From Atherinomorus stipes (lineage: Eukaryota > Chordata > Actinopteri > Atheriniformes > Atherinidae), in contig JALJCO010001098.1 in the NCBI GenBank assembly GCA_023101725.1, forward strand, positions 620,001 through 684,000: a DNA stretch of 64,000 bases. Direction: 5' to 3'. Shown piece after piece: positions 34,191 to 46,249 of the stretch. Below the pieces are notes generated by a model. The model searched no databases and was not told the DNA's origin. It worked only from the letters and a program-made list of their open reading frames with translations. How positions within the stretch are numbered: position 1 is the stretch's first letter; the number at the start of each line of letters is the position of its first letter. Position numbers and translations under genes: made by a program.

Positions 34191-36317
34191 ATACTGAGCA
34201 ATGCAGAAACCCGATGTGCCAGCAGAGAAGTAACTCATCGATCATCAGGAACCGTGATTTACTGAACGAAACATTAAAGACGACCTTAAACTAATGATTG
34301 AGTTAATAAAAGGTTTTACAGAGGTCATAAATCTGGTTAGAAGTTGGTATGACCCATCAGTTTTCATTTTGCACCCCATCTTTCTGCACCACCAAACCAA
34401 AATAAAGACAGTGTTGCATTCATATGAAAAAAATTAGCTTTATTGTATCATTTTGCTAATGTTTTATTCATCATTATTTTCTTTTTGAAAGCTGTTTATG
34501 AAAGCAGATGTCAAATTTGTTTGAATATTTCCAAGAAAAACATGTCTACTGTAAAAACAAAGGACCTGGACAATAAATGAACGTGATAAAAAAAAAAAAA
34601 AGGAAAAAGTTATCAATCTGGATCAAATTGAGATCAGGGTATAGGTAACTGTCAAAAAAATATCCATTTGAAGATCCATAACAATTTTCTAGCTAGGATA
34701 TTTTGAATTTTTTTAAATTAAAAGACCTATTTGCCAAAGGAAAAAAAAAAAGTGTCACTCAGAATTCAAAGTTTTAGAGGTAAGCTCAGATTGGATCAAT
34801 AGGACTAATTGTTGTTAAGGAGAAAATAATAGCAGGGAGACGTGCAGTAGAAGAAAGGAACATGCAGGTAATTGAGCATGTGCACACTGTGTTCATTCAT
34901 GTGTTTAGTTTGCCCGCACTCAGTGAAAGATGTTATGAAGGAACCATCAATGCAACCTGCAAGTTAGTTTGACTGAGCAAATTATAGATTTAATCTTTTA
35001 TTTCCAACAAATCTACATTAGTCAAAGTTTTATGTAAACAGCATTTCAAAAGGAGCATTAAAGAAAAACTGCAAAACAGCTTAATTGTGTCATCAAAGAA
35101 AGATGGCAGCAGCTCTCAAGAGAAACATTCACAATTACAAGTTTTCCAGTCTCACATGCAGAAACCCGTCTGAGCAGCGCTGGAGGACAGCCATCTTAAA
35201 ATATAAATATTCCCACAGCTCGCAGACAGGGTTGGAGTAACATGACCACACACACTGAAAACTTAAAGAAACCAAGAGCCAGTGAAGAAACAGTCTGTTT
35301 GCTCTTTTAGAAGTTAAAGTTAAATTATAATACAAAGAGGCTATTAAGGCAGCGCTTCTGCCACCACAGCTCCTGCTCTTTTATCTCCCATCAGTTTTCT
35401 GCCTACTGACCAACAACAGAGGAATCTCCAAGATACAAAGAATCCTTATGGGATTTAGATGCCATTTGTCGTCTCATTAGGCTGCTTTTGTGCATCCGTC
35501 TCCAATCCAGAGCTTCGCTTCGGCACAAGTGAGAACAGCCTCTAATTTCCGACATTTCTGTGGTTTTTATTCCCTAATAAAAAGTTGTTACACAGACAGA
35601 CCGGGAGACGTAAATGTGTCTTTTGATCATTATCAATAATCTATTACACCATTAGACTGACATTTTAAAAGAACTGTAGGAGTTTTTGTTTGCCTCCAGA
35701 AGGGGGCTCATCAGAGAATTTGTTTCATTAGGAGAAATTAGGAGGAATGGACTTTGATTTGTGTTTGCACTCCCGACCAGAAGATTGCCCTGAACTCAGT
35801 GTGGGCAGATGGCCGTCCTCCTGGAGTCTGGTTCTGCCCGAGGTGCGCTTCTCTGCAAACTGCTGCCAAATGTCTCCTCAAAGGGAATCACTAGTGTGTT
35901 TTGTTTCATGGGAGCGTCTTGATGGCACCATGTAAAAAGCCCTGAAATTGCTCATGCTGTCTTTTGGAGCTGAATCTTTTACTTTCTTTTGGTCTCCTTT
36001 AAATATGCATTTCTAATTTGTAAGTATGAAAATATAATTGGAAATGTGCAGCAAACTTTTAAAGAATAGGTTTGATATTTATTTATTTAATTACTCATGA
36101 GGATAAATTAAATAAAGAAAGAAATTCTATAAAAAAAAAATCAGTAAAAAGTCAGTTCTTTCATACACTAAAACCTTACTTTTAAAGCAAAGCCCTTTTT
36201 TCTTACTAACCTCGTGGTACTTTTATATTCTAAGATATGACATTTTAAATCTTAATAAACTGGGAAATGAGGATAAATTATGTTTCTGAATGCAAGATTT
36301 CAGCTGTTTAATAGTCT
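34191..36317. other. No gene recognised
   Basis: No motif. 35400-35940 is free of obvious repeats and could hold conserved noncoding DNA, but that is only a guess. Confidence 0.35.
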
Positions 36318-36880
36318 GTGGTTGTTCGATTCATGATGCTCCATCAAGCACGAGCATACTGTGAGAGGCCGTGCTGTTGGAAGTTGTCAAGAATGAGTTC
36401 AGATAAAAAAAACATGGACTTCCCAGGAAGAGACATCTTGATGGTGGCATGTCTCAAAATTCCAATATCAGCAGTTGCATCAGTGGTACCCTCACATATA
36501 CTGTATGAAGTCACCGTTGCCATGGACACTGATGCTGCTCCACACCATCAGAGCTTTTCTCTCTAATTGTTGGCTCATAGAAGCAGAGGTCAGCTAAAAC
36601 CTGGTTTCATCTGACCATAAAATTCATTTCCACTGTCTTTCAGTCCATCTGAGATGATCCAGAGAACTCCCCATTGTTTCTGCACAGGAGTCAAGGTCCT
36701 CCTCAGACTATGTGGCTGCATCAATCATGGCAGCATGACGGCATCTCCTGCAGTGCTACCTGGGAACTTTATCATGACCAGCAAACCGGGGCTTCCATCC
36801 TTGCCTTTAAACACAGATTTTCCTAGACGACATCCTGAATCTTATACCTCTTTACCACTGGCCAAACAACCCGTTTAAAC
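36318..36880. other. Possible DNA-transposon relic
   Basis: 'CTGGTTTCATCTGACCATAA' and 'CATTTCCACTGTCTTTCAGT' near 36600 look like antisense transposase sequence from a Tc1/mariner-like element, since that phrase recurs in such elements. I could not read a convincing protein from it. No inverted repeats found. Confidence 0.3.
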
Positions 36881-37254
36881 CCGGCAACACTTAGCTTGCC
36901 CGCGTCAGCTCGCATCAAATGGAGCAAATTAAATCCCCTTCAAACCGCTCGGTTCTGATCGGCATGCACTGAACGCCAAACCTGGGTTGAGCTGTGAATT
37001 TATGTGATGGCGTTGGGCAGTATGTGCATATGTCACGATATTGTGCCAGTCACGTCTCATAATGTACCAAAGCAACTGCACGGATTTTCAGCCTTCTTAA
37101 GACGGACAAATGTGCAACAAGACAGAAGACAACGGCCAGACCATTGTTTACTTTCCTAATATCTGTCGCACAGATGACATCACCATGACATCACTGTGGC
37201 GTCACCAGACATGCAGCGGTGAAAAATAATTAATTAATAGAGTATCCTCTTTAA
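36881..37254. other. No gene recognised
   Basis: Nothing that I can name. Confidence 0.4.
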
Positions 37255-37570
37255 AGAGAAAGGGGAGGGGGGGTCCCCCCGGGCTCCGCCTGGGAACAAA
37301 AGGGGAGAGGGGGGGGGGGGAGGGGGGAGAGGGAGGGGAGGAGAAAAGAAAGAAAAGAGAGAAAAGAGGGAGGAAGGGAGAGAGGAAAAAAGGAGAAAAA
37401 GAGAAAAAAAGGGAGGGGAGGGGGGGTGGGAACAATAAGATAATAAAATAAGAAAAAAAAAAAGAAAAAAAAAAAATAAAAGAAAAAAAAAAAAAATAAT
37501 GTAAAGGAGAGGTCGGGCCCAGGGTGAGGGAGGAATAAAAAAAGAGATTAAGAGGGGCCCGGGACAGAGG
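37255..37570. repeat. Polypurine tract, about 0.3 kb
   Basis: Almost only G and A on the plus strand, with a 12-base G run at 37309-37320 and long A-runs near 37450-37500. Two minus-strand frames across it (137 and 182 codons) are nearly pure S, P, F and L and are composition artefacts. Confidence 0.88.
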
Positions 37571-37805
37571 CCACACAGCTTGCTGGCAGGGACCAAACCC
37601 GGCTTTTTTTGCCAATGGAAAACAAGCCTAATGCTGATTGTAGAAAATTGAAAAGCCCAAGTGGACCAGTTTATTTCAGTGGGAAAGCGGCCAGAGGCTC
37701 TGAAGATACTGAAAGACCAAAGTTCTTGCAAATTTGTCTTTGAGAAGTATTTGAACTTCTTGATAGTTCTCCAACGAGCCATCGTGGCTTGGAATGACTA
37801 AACAT
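37571..37805. other. Unassigned
   Basis: Short stretch between the purine tract and the Harbinger element; no feature. Confidence 0.4.
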
Positions 37806-38441
37806 TTAGGGGGTGTTCACACTGTGGCTGTTTGGTTTGCGTTAAACGGACCGTGGTCCGATTCCATTGATTGTCCGCTTCCTTTGGCGTAGTCTGAACA
37901 CCAACTGTACTCTGGTGCGCATCAAAGAAGTGGACTCTAGTCCGCCTAAAAGCCAGGGGGGTCTCGGTTCACTTGCAAACGGACTATCGGACTATCCAGC
38001 ACACCTAATGGAAGTGATGTTTGTCGACCATAATAAAGCAGAAGAAGAAGAAATCAAAGGAAGTGGGGTAAGTTATTGTATGGATTGGAAAAAAAACAAA
38101 ACTATGCATGTTTGAAGAAGCCGAGGTCAAAACAGCGAAGAACAACTGGAAAATGTGGAGACAGAGATGGAGTAACCTAATAATAAGAAGCAGAAAGATT
38201 TCCACTTTAATTATGAAGTCCAGCTTTCTTCTTTTTCCTGCTTTTTCATCATTGTTCAGTGGTTGAATGGGGAACGTCACCCCCTCATGAGCAGTTGTTG
38301 TAACTATGGTGGTTTAACCAGGCAGTTTGGTCCACTTCAATCACTGCAGTTTAAACGCAAACCGAAGCAAAGAAAGGTGCAAAATTTTCCTGAAATGCCC
38401 AACCAGACAGAGTCCCTGGACTCGGTGTGAACACACCCTTA
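37806..38441. mobile_element. PIF/Harbinger-type element with TTA target duplication
   Basis: TTA at 37806-37808 is repeated at 38439-38441. The ends read GGGGGTGTTCACACTG and, on the reverse strand, GGGTGTGTTCACACCGAG, the classic 'GTGTTCACAC' termini of fish Harbinger MITEs. The 630-bp interior has no transposase. Near 37850 and 38340 the paired phrases about 'CGGACC' and 'GGTCC' extend the inverted symmetry. Confidence 0.82.
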
Positions 38442-41400
38442 GTGGAGGCAAATCCTGGCACCCTCACCTAACTGTATAATCCAAGCTCAAGAAAAAACAT
38501 TTAAGACTGAATTTAACCACTTTGCCAATGGTTCAAGTTAAGATTGGTCTTCCTTTTTTCATTCCCCCTCATGTTTTGTTGTCAAAGCAGCTTACAGAAA
38601 TAATTGGAATTAGATTGGATTGGATAACTCAGTCAAGAAAAAAAAAATCAAATGCTGGAAGCAGAACAAAAATCCTCAAACATCTATGATTCATTTATTT
38701 ATCAGAAAAATCTTTGAACTCCTTTCTAAATATGCAACATTTTAATGGAAACAGCAGCAAACCAGTTATCTGTTGCATCCAATTTTAGATACAAATTGCT
38801 TGAATGCCAATGAGATCAAAACGGAACTAAAATAAAATGCATTACTTCTGCAGCTCTGCTTTTTTCATGTTGATTTAATTCAAGGTTCAGCAAAACAAAG
38901 ATAAAGTGCTCTGAGGATGCTGTTGCAAAGTCCCTCCCTGCCATTACCAGCTTTTACGATGAGCATTGATTATGGGGCATGCTGCCTCCTCTCTTTACTG
39001 TAACAATTTCAAAAGATGGTTAACAGCTTACAGTATCTGCAGTACACCAACTCTGCACTCTGTTACCCATAATTACCAATCTTTCAAGTAAGCAGATCTG
39101 CACAGTGCTTCATAATCAGTTTTACACTGTAAAGATCTGCAATGATATGAACATGCAGACGGTGGTGGGATGGAGAAATTGCACAGGAGCTGGGTTATTG
39201 ATTTCATTTATCTCCGCCGGTGCTGGGACTTGTAAACAGGTGTGATGCTGTAATGGAGTTATAGCACGCTTTGCTGGTAATGCAGCAGAAGAATAATGCA
39301 AGCAGACATATCAAGGTCATCCTCTCCCTCTGCAGTTAACAAGAGGTGCATCTTAACTGGCCCACCGTCCCAGTGGCCAGCTGGGAGGACTGGTTGCACT
39401 GAGCAGGTGTGCATGAGCAAGAGCAGTTCGAATGTGAAACAAGTTGCGGCTGATGGGAAACACCTTGAAAATCTTTCCCTGATGAATAACATCTTAAAGA
39501 TCTGTTTTAAACATCAATAAATCAACGTCAAGCTAATTATGAGCACGTGCTGTAATTACCATCAGTAAATGAGACGGTGGAGACGGCCGTCTGTAACTCG
39601 TCCCAGCTGAGGATGTGGTGATGCCGTTGTCCTCAGATCTGCTTGTTTGGTTAAAATACTCATCATTTTCTGACCCCAAGATCCTGATATCTCATCTTTC
39701 CATTTCTTTATTTGGACAACAGTTCTTTAAATCAAGTTCCTCCAACCAAAACACTCATATTATTAAACTAAACCAGTTAGTCCTGACCTTGTTTCCTTTC
39801 ATGTAATGGTCCCTTCCAGAGATAATCAGAAACAATCTAAACCTTTTTTCACAGAACATTTTTAGGGCTCTTGCACAAAAGCAATGACAGGAGAAACCCC
39901 CGCTGTGTTTTCTCTGTGTGCAAGTGGTTTGAAAAGCTAAAAAAAGCACTTGAACACACCACAAAGACAGCCTCCTCCTGCAAACTATGACGAACAGTCT
40001 ACAAGGACAAAACACTGCAGTGCAGAAAGCAGTCGCCAATACATTTTTCAATTAGATAAAAAACAAAACACTTGAGTAAAGTGTTTAATTCCTAACATAA
40101 CGAGCAGCATTAGATGCATTTTAAGACAATTTAAAAAACTGTTCTTTATAAACAGCCAGATTCTATGCAGATTCAACATAACTGGCTTACAAAAAAGGCG
40201 CTGACAGAGCTTATAGTACGTTACACACTGAAAAGACGAGACAGATGCCTACCGGTACTCCAGATGTTCCCAACGGCAGACTGTCAGCTCGGTGAGCAAG
40301 GCCATTTTGTTACATTCACTGCAGAAAACATTTGTTTGCAGACATTTTGTTGGAAATATACACATTTGCTGAGATCGAGTGGTTCGAGATTAGATTTTGA
40401 CTTTGAGTGTGACGACAGAGATGTCGCCTCAAAGTTTTCACCCTGCTGCCATGTGCAAAGAGCTACTGCAATCTTCTCGATCTGCTGGGGATGATCACGT
40501 ATGTCACAGATTTATACTTTTGTTTGCACACGGTAAAGCAGTCATGAAGGTTCAGCTACGCAAATATGCTGCATTCACTTCCTTTACGGAAAAGTTTTTT
40601 GTTTATAAATCATTTTATTCATTTTTACTTCACTTTTCAGAGAAATGCTTCAGTAAAAGGAATGCTTTGTAGTCAAGTTCTGGCTCAGAGCTTGGTGACC
40701 CCTTTAAGAGAAGCTTTCAGAAACAGGTGGATTCTTAAACAAAAAACACTAGATGGGAAGAAAAAAAAGATAACTGGAATGTTAAGAAAGCTAAAAACAA
40801 GGTTCACAAGAGGGAACAAAAGGGGTAGAATAAATGCAACGAATCCAGACAAGAAAACCAGGTACAGACTAACGAGCGACAAAGGAAGAGACGGGGCCGT
40901 AAATGCAGAGGACAAACTAGTGAACAAGACACAGGTGAAGCCATGAGAGTGAGGCAGGTAATCTAAAAAGAGAAGCAAAGCTACAAAAGAATGACAAGAA
41001 ACTATTTGAAAGAAAACCCAGGAAGACAGAGACAAGGACGCACAGAAGACGGAGAAAAAGGTTTTTGTGAGGAAACGGGAATTAAATCTGAGGCAGAAAC
41101 CGGTGTTTGTCTTAAATGATGATTTACTTGTTTGTCAGGGTGCAAATTATTTTCATGAGTTTTAGAGGAGCTTTCAAAGAAAAAGTTTTCAGACAAAAGA
41201 AAATAAAATTAACGTAATTTTTCTTCACTTTTTCAAAACAGGGCTTTGCTGTAAAAGGAAGAAAGGTAATTTACTGCTGTGCCCTCTGGGTTTATTTAAT
41301 TATACTCAAATCTGAAGTTTGCTTATTAAAATTTATTATCAGAATACAAGTCTATAAATTTCATGTACTTTATCCTTAATGTCTTTTCAGTATCTGGCAT

Positions 41401-43374
41401 TTTATTTAATCCCTGCTGCTCCATCATCATCATCATCATGTCATTTTGTTTTGTGATGCTGCCTCCTGATTCCAGATATACTCTTTGCAACCTGCTTATA
41501 TTTCTCTCCTCCGTATTTCTCCTCATATTTATATGAATAATAATTTAGATACTCAGCACAAGTTGAAAACAGCAGCCTGTAGGCAGAGAAGCACGTGCAG
41601 TAGTATAAACCAGTATCCATAATTAATACTCCCCGAAGAAAGAAGTGCTGCGACACACTTCATAATCTGCTCTACATTAATAAGTCAAGTTTATAAAGAC
41701 GAGTGGGAGGCGCTGGAACTGAGAAATTACAGGAAAAATCTACTTTGCATCACTTGCTACAGGTGTCAGTGGTAAAATAACCAATCAGATTTTTATACGG
41801 TAGGATCTGGGGGCATATAAGTAGGAGCTGGTGAAACGGTTCACAGTTACTTTTTCTGTAACATGATAAAGTTTGTCAGTCAATCAGCATCAGAGTCTGA
41901 ACTCCTGCAGACAAATATTTTATATTAGAATAAATGATCGGTATCAAACCCAGCATGCAGCTGAATACCGAGTCCAGACTCTGAGGAAGCAGTCATGTGT
42001 CATAGTTAGGGTGATTAGCATTCTGTGCCATGTTTGATGTTACAAAACAGAGGGCACATAAATGAGATTTATTTGCCATCTGCAGCAGCTGCTGGCTTGG
42101 TCAAATAAGACAGATGAGCAACTTGAAATGCATTATAGCATCAATAACATCTGACTTTGAGCAACAACTGCAGGTAAAATGTAAAGATGGGTTGAAGGTG
42201 TTAACCACCTTCAGCTCTGTGTTTATTTGGCTCTTGTAATAAGCTGGAAACTTGGCTCATGATCATATACTGTGATTTAATAAATCTAAAGCCTGCACTT
42301 ACTGTGTAGGAGGCCATGTTCATGGTTGTAGTTTCGTGTCCTGTGGGACGTGCAGAGGAGCAACCTGAGTTAAATGAGAATGAAACTAAGATTAACAGAA
42401 CAAAGAGCTGATAGTGAAACAGTGTGCTGGTGCATTTCAGGAACTTACAACACCAATAACTCTCAGCTCAGGTGTTTAAGCCGTCTTAGCTCAGTGGCAG
42501 CGTAGAAAAATGGCTAAAATCCCATTTTAAAGTCCGAGTAAAGTAGAAATAAATCTGTGATCGGAGATTATTACATCTAGATAATTGTGCCATTAACCCA
42601 CAGCTTAATACAAATCATTCAAACAATCAATCTCCGAGTAAATAACTGTTTTAAAAGTGAGAAAAAGAACAGTGCTCCTTTCTGAGATGAGGATGCCTGC
42701 TGAAAACCGATTAATGCATCTCAGATTAGGTCATACTGACCATGTCAGTGAATCACACAGAGGCCATTTAAGTGAAGCAAGATGTGAGATCACAAACACA
42801 CAGGCAGGGATCTAAATTAACACCCGCCAACCCAACAAATACAGGTTAAACTCAATTTGCATGGATAAAAACTTACTTGTCACTTTAACAGCAAACTAAT
42901 AAGAATGAAGAGTCTTCAGCCACTGCAGTGGTGACACTTTAGTTTGATAGACATACAATTATGCAGACGAGGTTGCCAGATTCAAATGCAAACATGTCAG
43001 AAAATGTGAACAAATGATTGCAAATCGTAAAATAAGCCGTGTCTGTTTGCATTTCAATGATATGGGTGAATGCAAAGCAGAGAGCACAATTTGCAAAATA
43101 AAAACATGTCACTTCATCTACAGTAAGGTATCGTTATAGTCACAGTTTGCCTTTATCTGATGTGGTGTATTCACTTATTTAAAGGCTTAATGAAAAAAAA
43201 TTAAATGTCAAGTCTTTAAAAAAAGGCATGAAAATAAGGTTTTATGAAAACACTGAGTAAAACATTGCTTGCTACCACCAATCATTTATAATTGCTGAAT
43301 TAGGCTAAAATAGAAGGTCTACTGTCAGTAATGATACATTTATAGCTAATTGAGAACTGGGAGGACCAGTTCCT
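38442..43374. other. No gene recognised over 4.9 kb
   Basis: The largest repeat-free block of the window. 38900-39600, with TAATTA-type sites near 39534 and 39555, looks like ordinary unique sequence and may include conserved noncoding DNA. A short (ATC)n lies near 41423. At 42485-42500 'TTAGCTCAGTGG' resembles a tRNA A-box, but no B-box or stem follows. 40680-41040 is purine-rich and resembles a dispersed fish repeat that I cannot name. Confidence 0.35.
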
Positions 43375-43376
43375 TT

Positions 43377-43864
43377 AAGGCCTGGGATATACTTGCTGTG
43401 GGCGCAAACGTTCACACAAGCGGTCTGCGTCATCTGTGCAAATACTTGCTGCAGCACGTCGCGGCCAAAACGCTGAATACTGGAGGCCACCGCTGGGAGC
43501 TGCACACAGCACTTGGACACTGAGAATGTGAAAAGGTCAATCTGCCGGTCAGATTGTATTTCCGGGGCATACGTGAACGACCCAGGTGTATGTGGAAAGT
43601 GGACAATGTGGACGCCTTCAAGGAAGAAGTTACTTTTGCTGCTGTGAAAGAAAAAGAGGTCTCGTATGTGCGGCCACTTAACCAAAGTCGCAGAGAAAGT
43701 CGCACGAGCACCTTTAGCATTCAAGTCGATATTGCACTATGCGCACGCGGCACGTTACCTCGCGTCAACGCGAGCAACCTTCATGCCACCGGTATGCTGG
43801 GAATGCGTGGGGGCCATGATGCGGACGTGGACCCGTCGCCAGCAGCAAGTATATTCCAGCCCTT
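43377..43864. mobile_element. Harbinger-like non-autonomous element, 488 bp
   Basis: The ends are AAGGCCTGGGATATACTTGC and, on the reverse strand from the right, AAGGGCTGGAATATACTTGC: an inverted repeat of about 22 bp with two mismatches. A TTA occurs at both outer edges but with a one-base offset, so the target duplication is not clean. The interior is GC-rich (CACGTCGCGG near 43455, GCGCACGCGG near 43740) compared with flanks. A plus-strand frame at 43554-43907 has no named domain. Confidence 0.65.
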
Positions 43865-45886
43865 AGAGAGTCAAATCTTTAAAAATAGTCGGAGCTCCAA
43901 TCACTGATAAATGAAGCAAATCACATTTCCAAGAAACATCATTCCATGACATGTCACTCATGGATTGGCTGCGTGTCTCCTTTAGCATACGTTGTGTGTA
44001 CAAGTCTGAACAAAGTGCAGCTGAATGAGTGAAATTTAAATTAAGATGTGTTGAATGAAAACAACTAAATGTGGTTGCTGGACAGTGTGAATAACTGGCC
44101 AATGACTGCCTGGGGAACTTGTTGGAAAAAATAACATTGTGAGAATGTTGTTCAAGATTTTCATGAAAACTGTCAAAACATTTTAAATAATGAACTATTA
44201 ATTACATTCAGTTGCACTATTGTGTTAATCTGGATGATTTTTCCCTAAAATAAATCTGACCAGTGAAAATTCGGATCGGCTATCATCAAGAATCTACCAG
44301 ACACACTGGCTGACACTAAAAAAAAAAAAAAATAAAAAAAGTTCAATTACGGCCCTGCATGCAGCTATGAGGTGTTTTGGTAAATCAAGCCATCAACATT
44401 GTTTCACCAGTTGTAGTTGCACATTATGGAACTCGTGTTAAGAGATTTAATGGCATAGAGTTGTTTTGCAAAGGGATGCCAGGGTTTAGCAAGTTGTGTG
44501 TGATGTTTGGAGTTTTGTGTGTGCAGTTTTGAAAAACATGTTTGGCAATTGAAAAAAAAACTGTAAACCTGAAAGTTTGGTTCACAGAGTCGGTACTTAA
44601 CACAGTATGGCATAACTTTTCCATCCTAAAACTCTTTTTCAGGCTTTTTTTCCTGTGCCACTTGCCAGCAGGTCTACTAGGCAAATCCTTTGGCCTCAAG
44701 CCAAAAGTAGAGCAGTTTTCTATCTGTTATTTACAAAAGTAAGAAGAAACAGGAAGAGCAGAAAAGATCAAGACAGTGGTAAGTAGTGTGGATAATTGGG
44801 AAGCTAATTTAGCTCAGTCTGTCCTGCTACTGCCGAGTGTAAATAGTAGATGGGCAGGTAGCTTAATCTTCCGTACTGGAACGATGTTAAATCACATTCT
44901 GTTTAACTGAAACTAGTAAATAATTGAAGTGTGGGTGAGTTGAGGAATAGTGAAAGCTGCCAAAGAACATTCAGAACTTGCATTTGCCAAATTTGATGCA
45001 ACAACCCCTTTAAAGATGATATCATTAACATGTTGTGAAGTATACAAGATAATAAAAGGGCAATTAATGCTGGTTCAGGGGCCCTCTGTGAAATTTAGCC
45101 TCAAAAGACCCTAAAGTTGCCTCTGGGCACACAGCCAGCCATTCACTGCAGACTTCTCTGGATTTGTTGTTGACCCTTCAATCCAGTGAGCATAAATGAG
45201 ATCTGGAGCGGCGTGTTTTAGTTTTCTCTAAATTAATCCAATTTTTCTTCATCCTGTTATTCCTTGTCAATTTTAGTACGGCAGCTCAAGCTTTGCTAAT
45301 TCTGGTATTGGATGGATTCCACAGACATAACAGCAAGTTAGTCATCAGATGCACAGCGAGATGACATGGCTGGCTAGTCTGATGCTGCTGCATTATAGTG
45401 GATCTATTAATAACCTAACAGAATTAAGACATCAGCTCGCCTTAAATACTCCACTTCATCATGGAGTTTTTATTTTAGATCCCCCCTGAAACTCTTAAAC
45501 AGAAAACCTATGATATGTTAAATGATCCACCTCAAATCAACGTAGTTCTCAGTCCTGTTGCATGCAAATCTTTGAAATTACCAAACTTTGGTTTCTGTCG
45601 AGCAGACAAACAAGTAGACATACATCTTTTAGAAAAAATAATGAAAAGGAAAAAAAAAATACAGTATAGCACAAAAAGGAGCAGGATGAACCAACCACTT
45701 TAGAGTCCTGCCCCCTTTACTGGCTGCAATCTACTCTATTTAAACATTGTGTCACATCACATTTGTCTTCAAGACGTCAAAATAAGTGCAAAGAAGAAAA
45801 AAAAGAAAAGTCCCTCCACATAAATATAATGCAAAATCTAAAACACACCTCCCACCCAACCCATATATACATATTTACTCATACTG
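43865..45886. other. No gene recognised; poly(A) patch near 44320-44340
   Basis: No motif or boundary found in about 2 kb. Confidence 0.4.
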
Positions 45887-46249
45887 CTGTACAGTAGGGG
45901 TGTAACAATACATCCGAATTCGATCCAAAAATCCAATATTGACCAAAAATCGATGTCAAACCCACTTTTATTATGAAAATGGTTTTATTTTGAAGGCCCT
46001 ATGAGACAAGGTTTTCACAACAAAATACAAGTTACAGTTATGCAGTGGATAGATATGATGCAGGGAGATTGCACAGCAAAGCTTCCGGTTATGTTAAACA
46101 ATAACCTTGTTTATTACTTGTAATATTGTTTTATATCATTTTACATTGATTGGTGGATCTTAAATCAAATCGAATCAAAATTGTATCTATCCACTGTATC
46201 GATATATCGTATTGCGATGCAAACAGTGATTTACACCCCAATTCTACAG
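45887..46249. mobile_element. hAT-type MITE with 8-bp target duplication
   Basis: The element (45895-46241) begins TAGGGGTGTAACAATACA and, on the reverse strand, TTGGGGTGTAAATCACTG. The flanks CTGTACAG (45887-45894) and TTCTACAG (46242-46249) match at 6 of 8 positions. 'TAGGGGTGTAAC' ends and an 8-bp duplication are the hAT pattern. The interior contains CGATATATCG-type phrases and no ORF. Confidence 0.72.

Noticed and set aside
37202..37782. Minus-strand frames of 137 and 182 codons
   Set aside because: They overlap in two phases across a G/A tract and have low-complexity S/P/F/L content.
40165..41035. Frames of 109-126 codons on both strands
   Set aside because: They overlap each other, have no domain, and the region looks like a noncoding dispersed repeat.
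42480..42560. tRNA-like start 'TTAGCTCAGTGG'
   Set aside because: Only the A-box is present; no B-box and no cloverleaf pairing follow.
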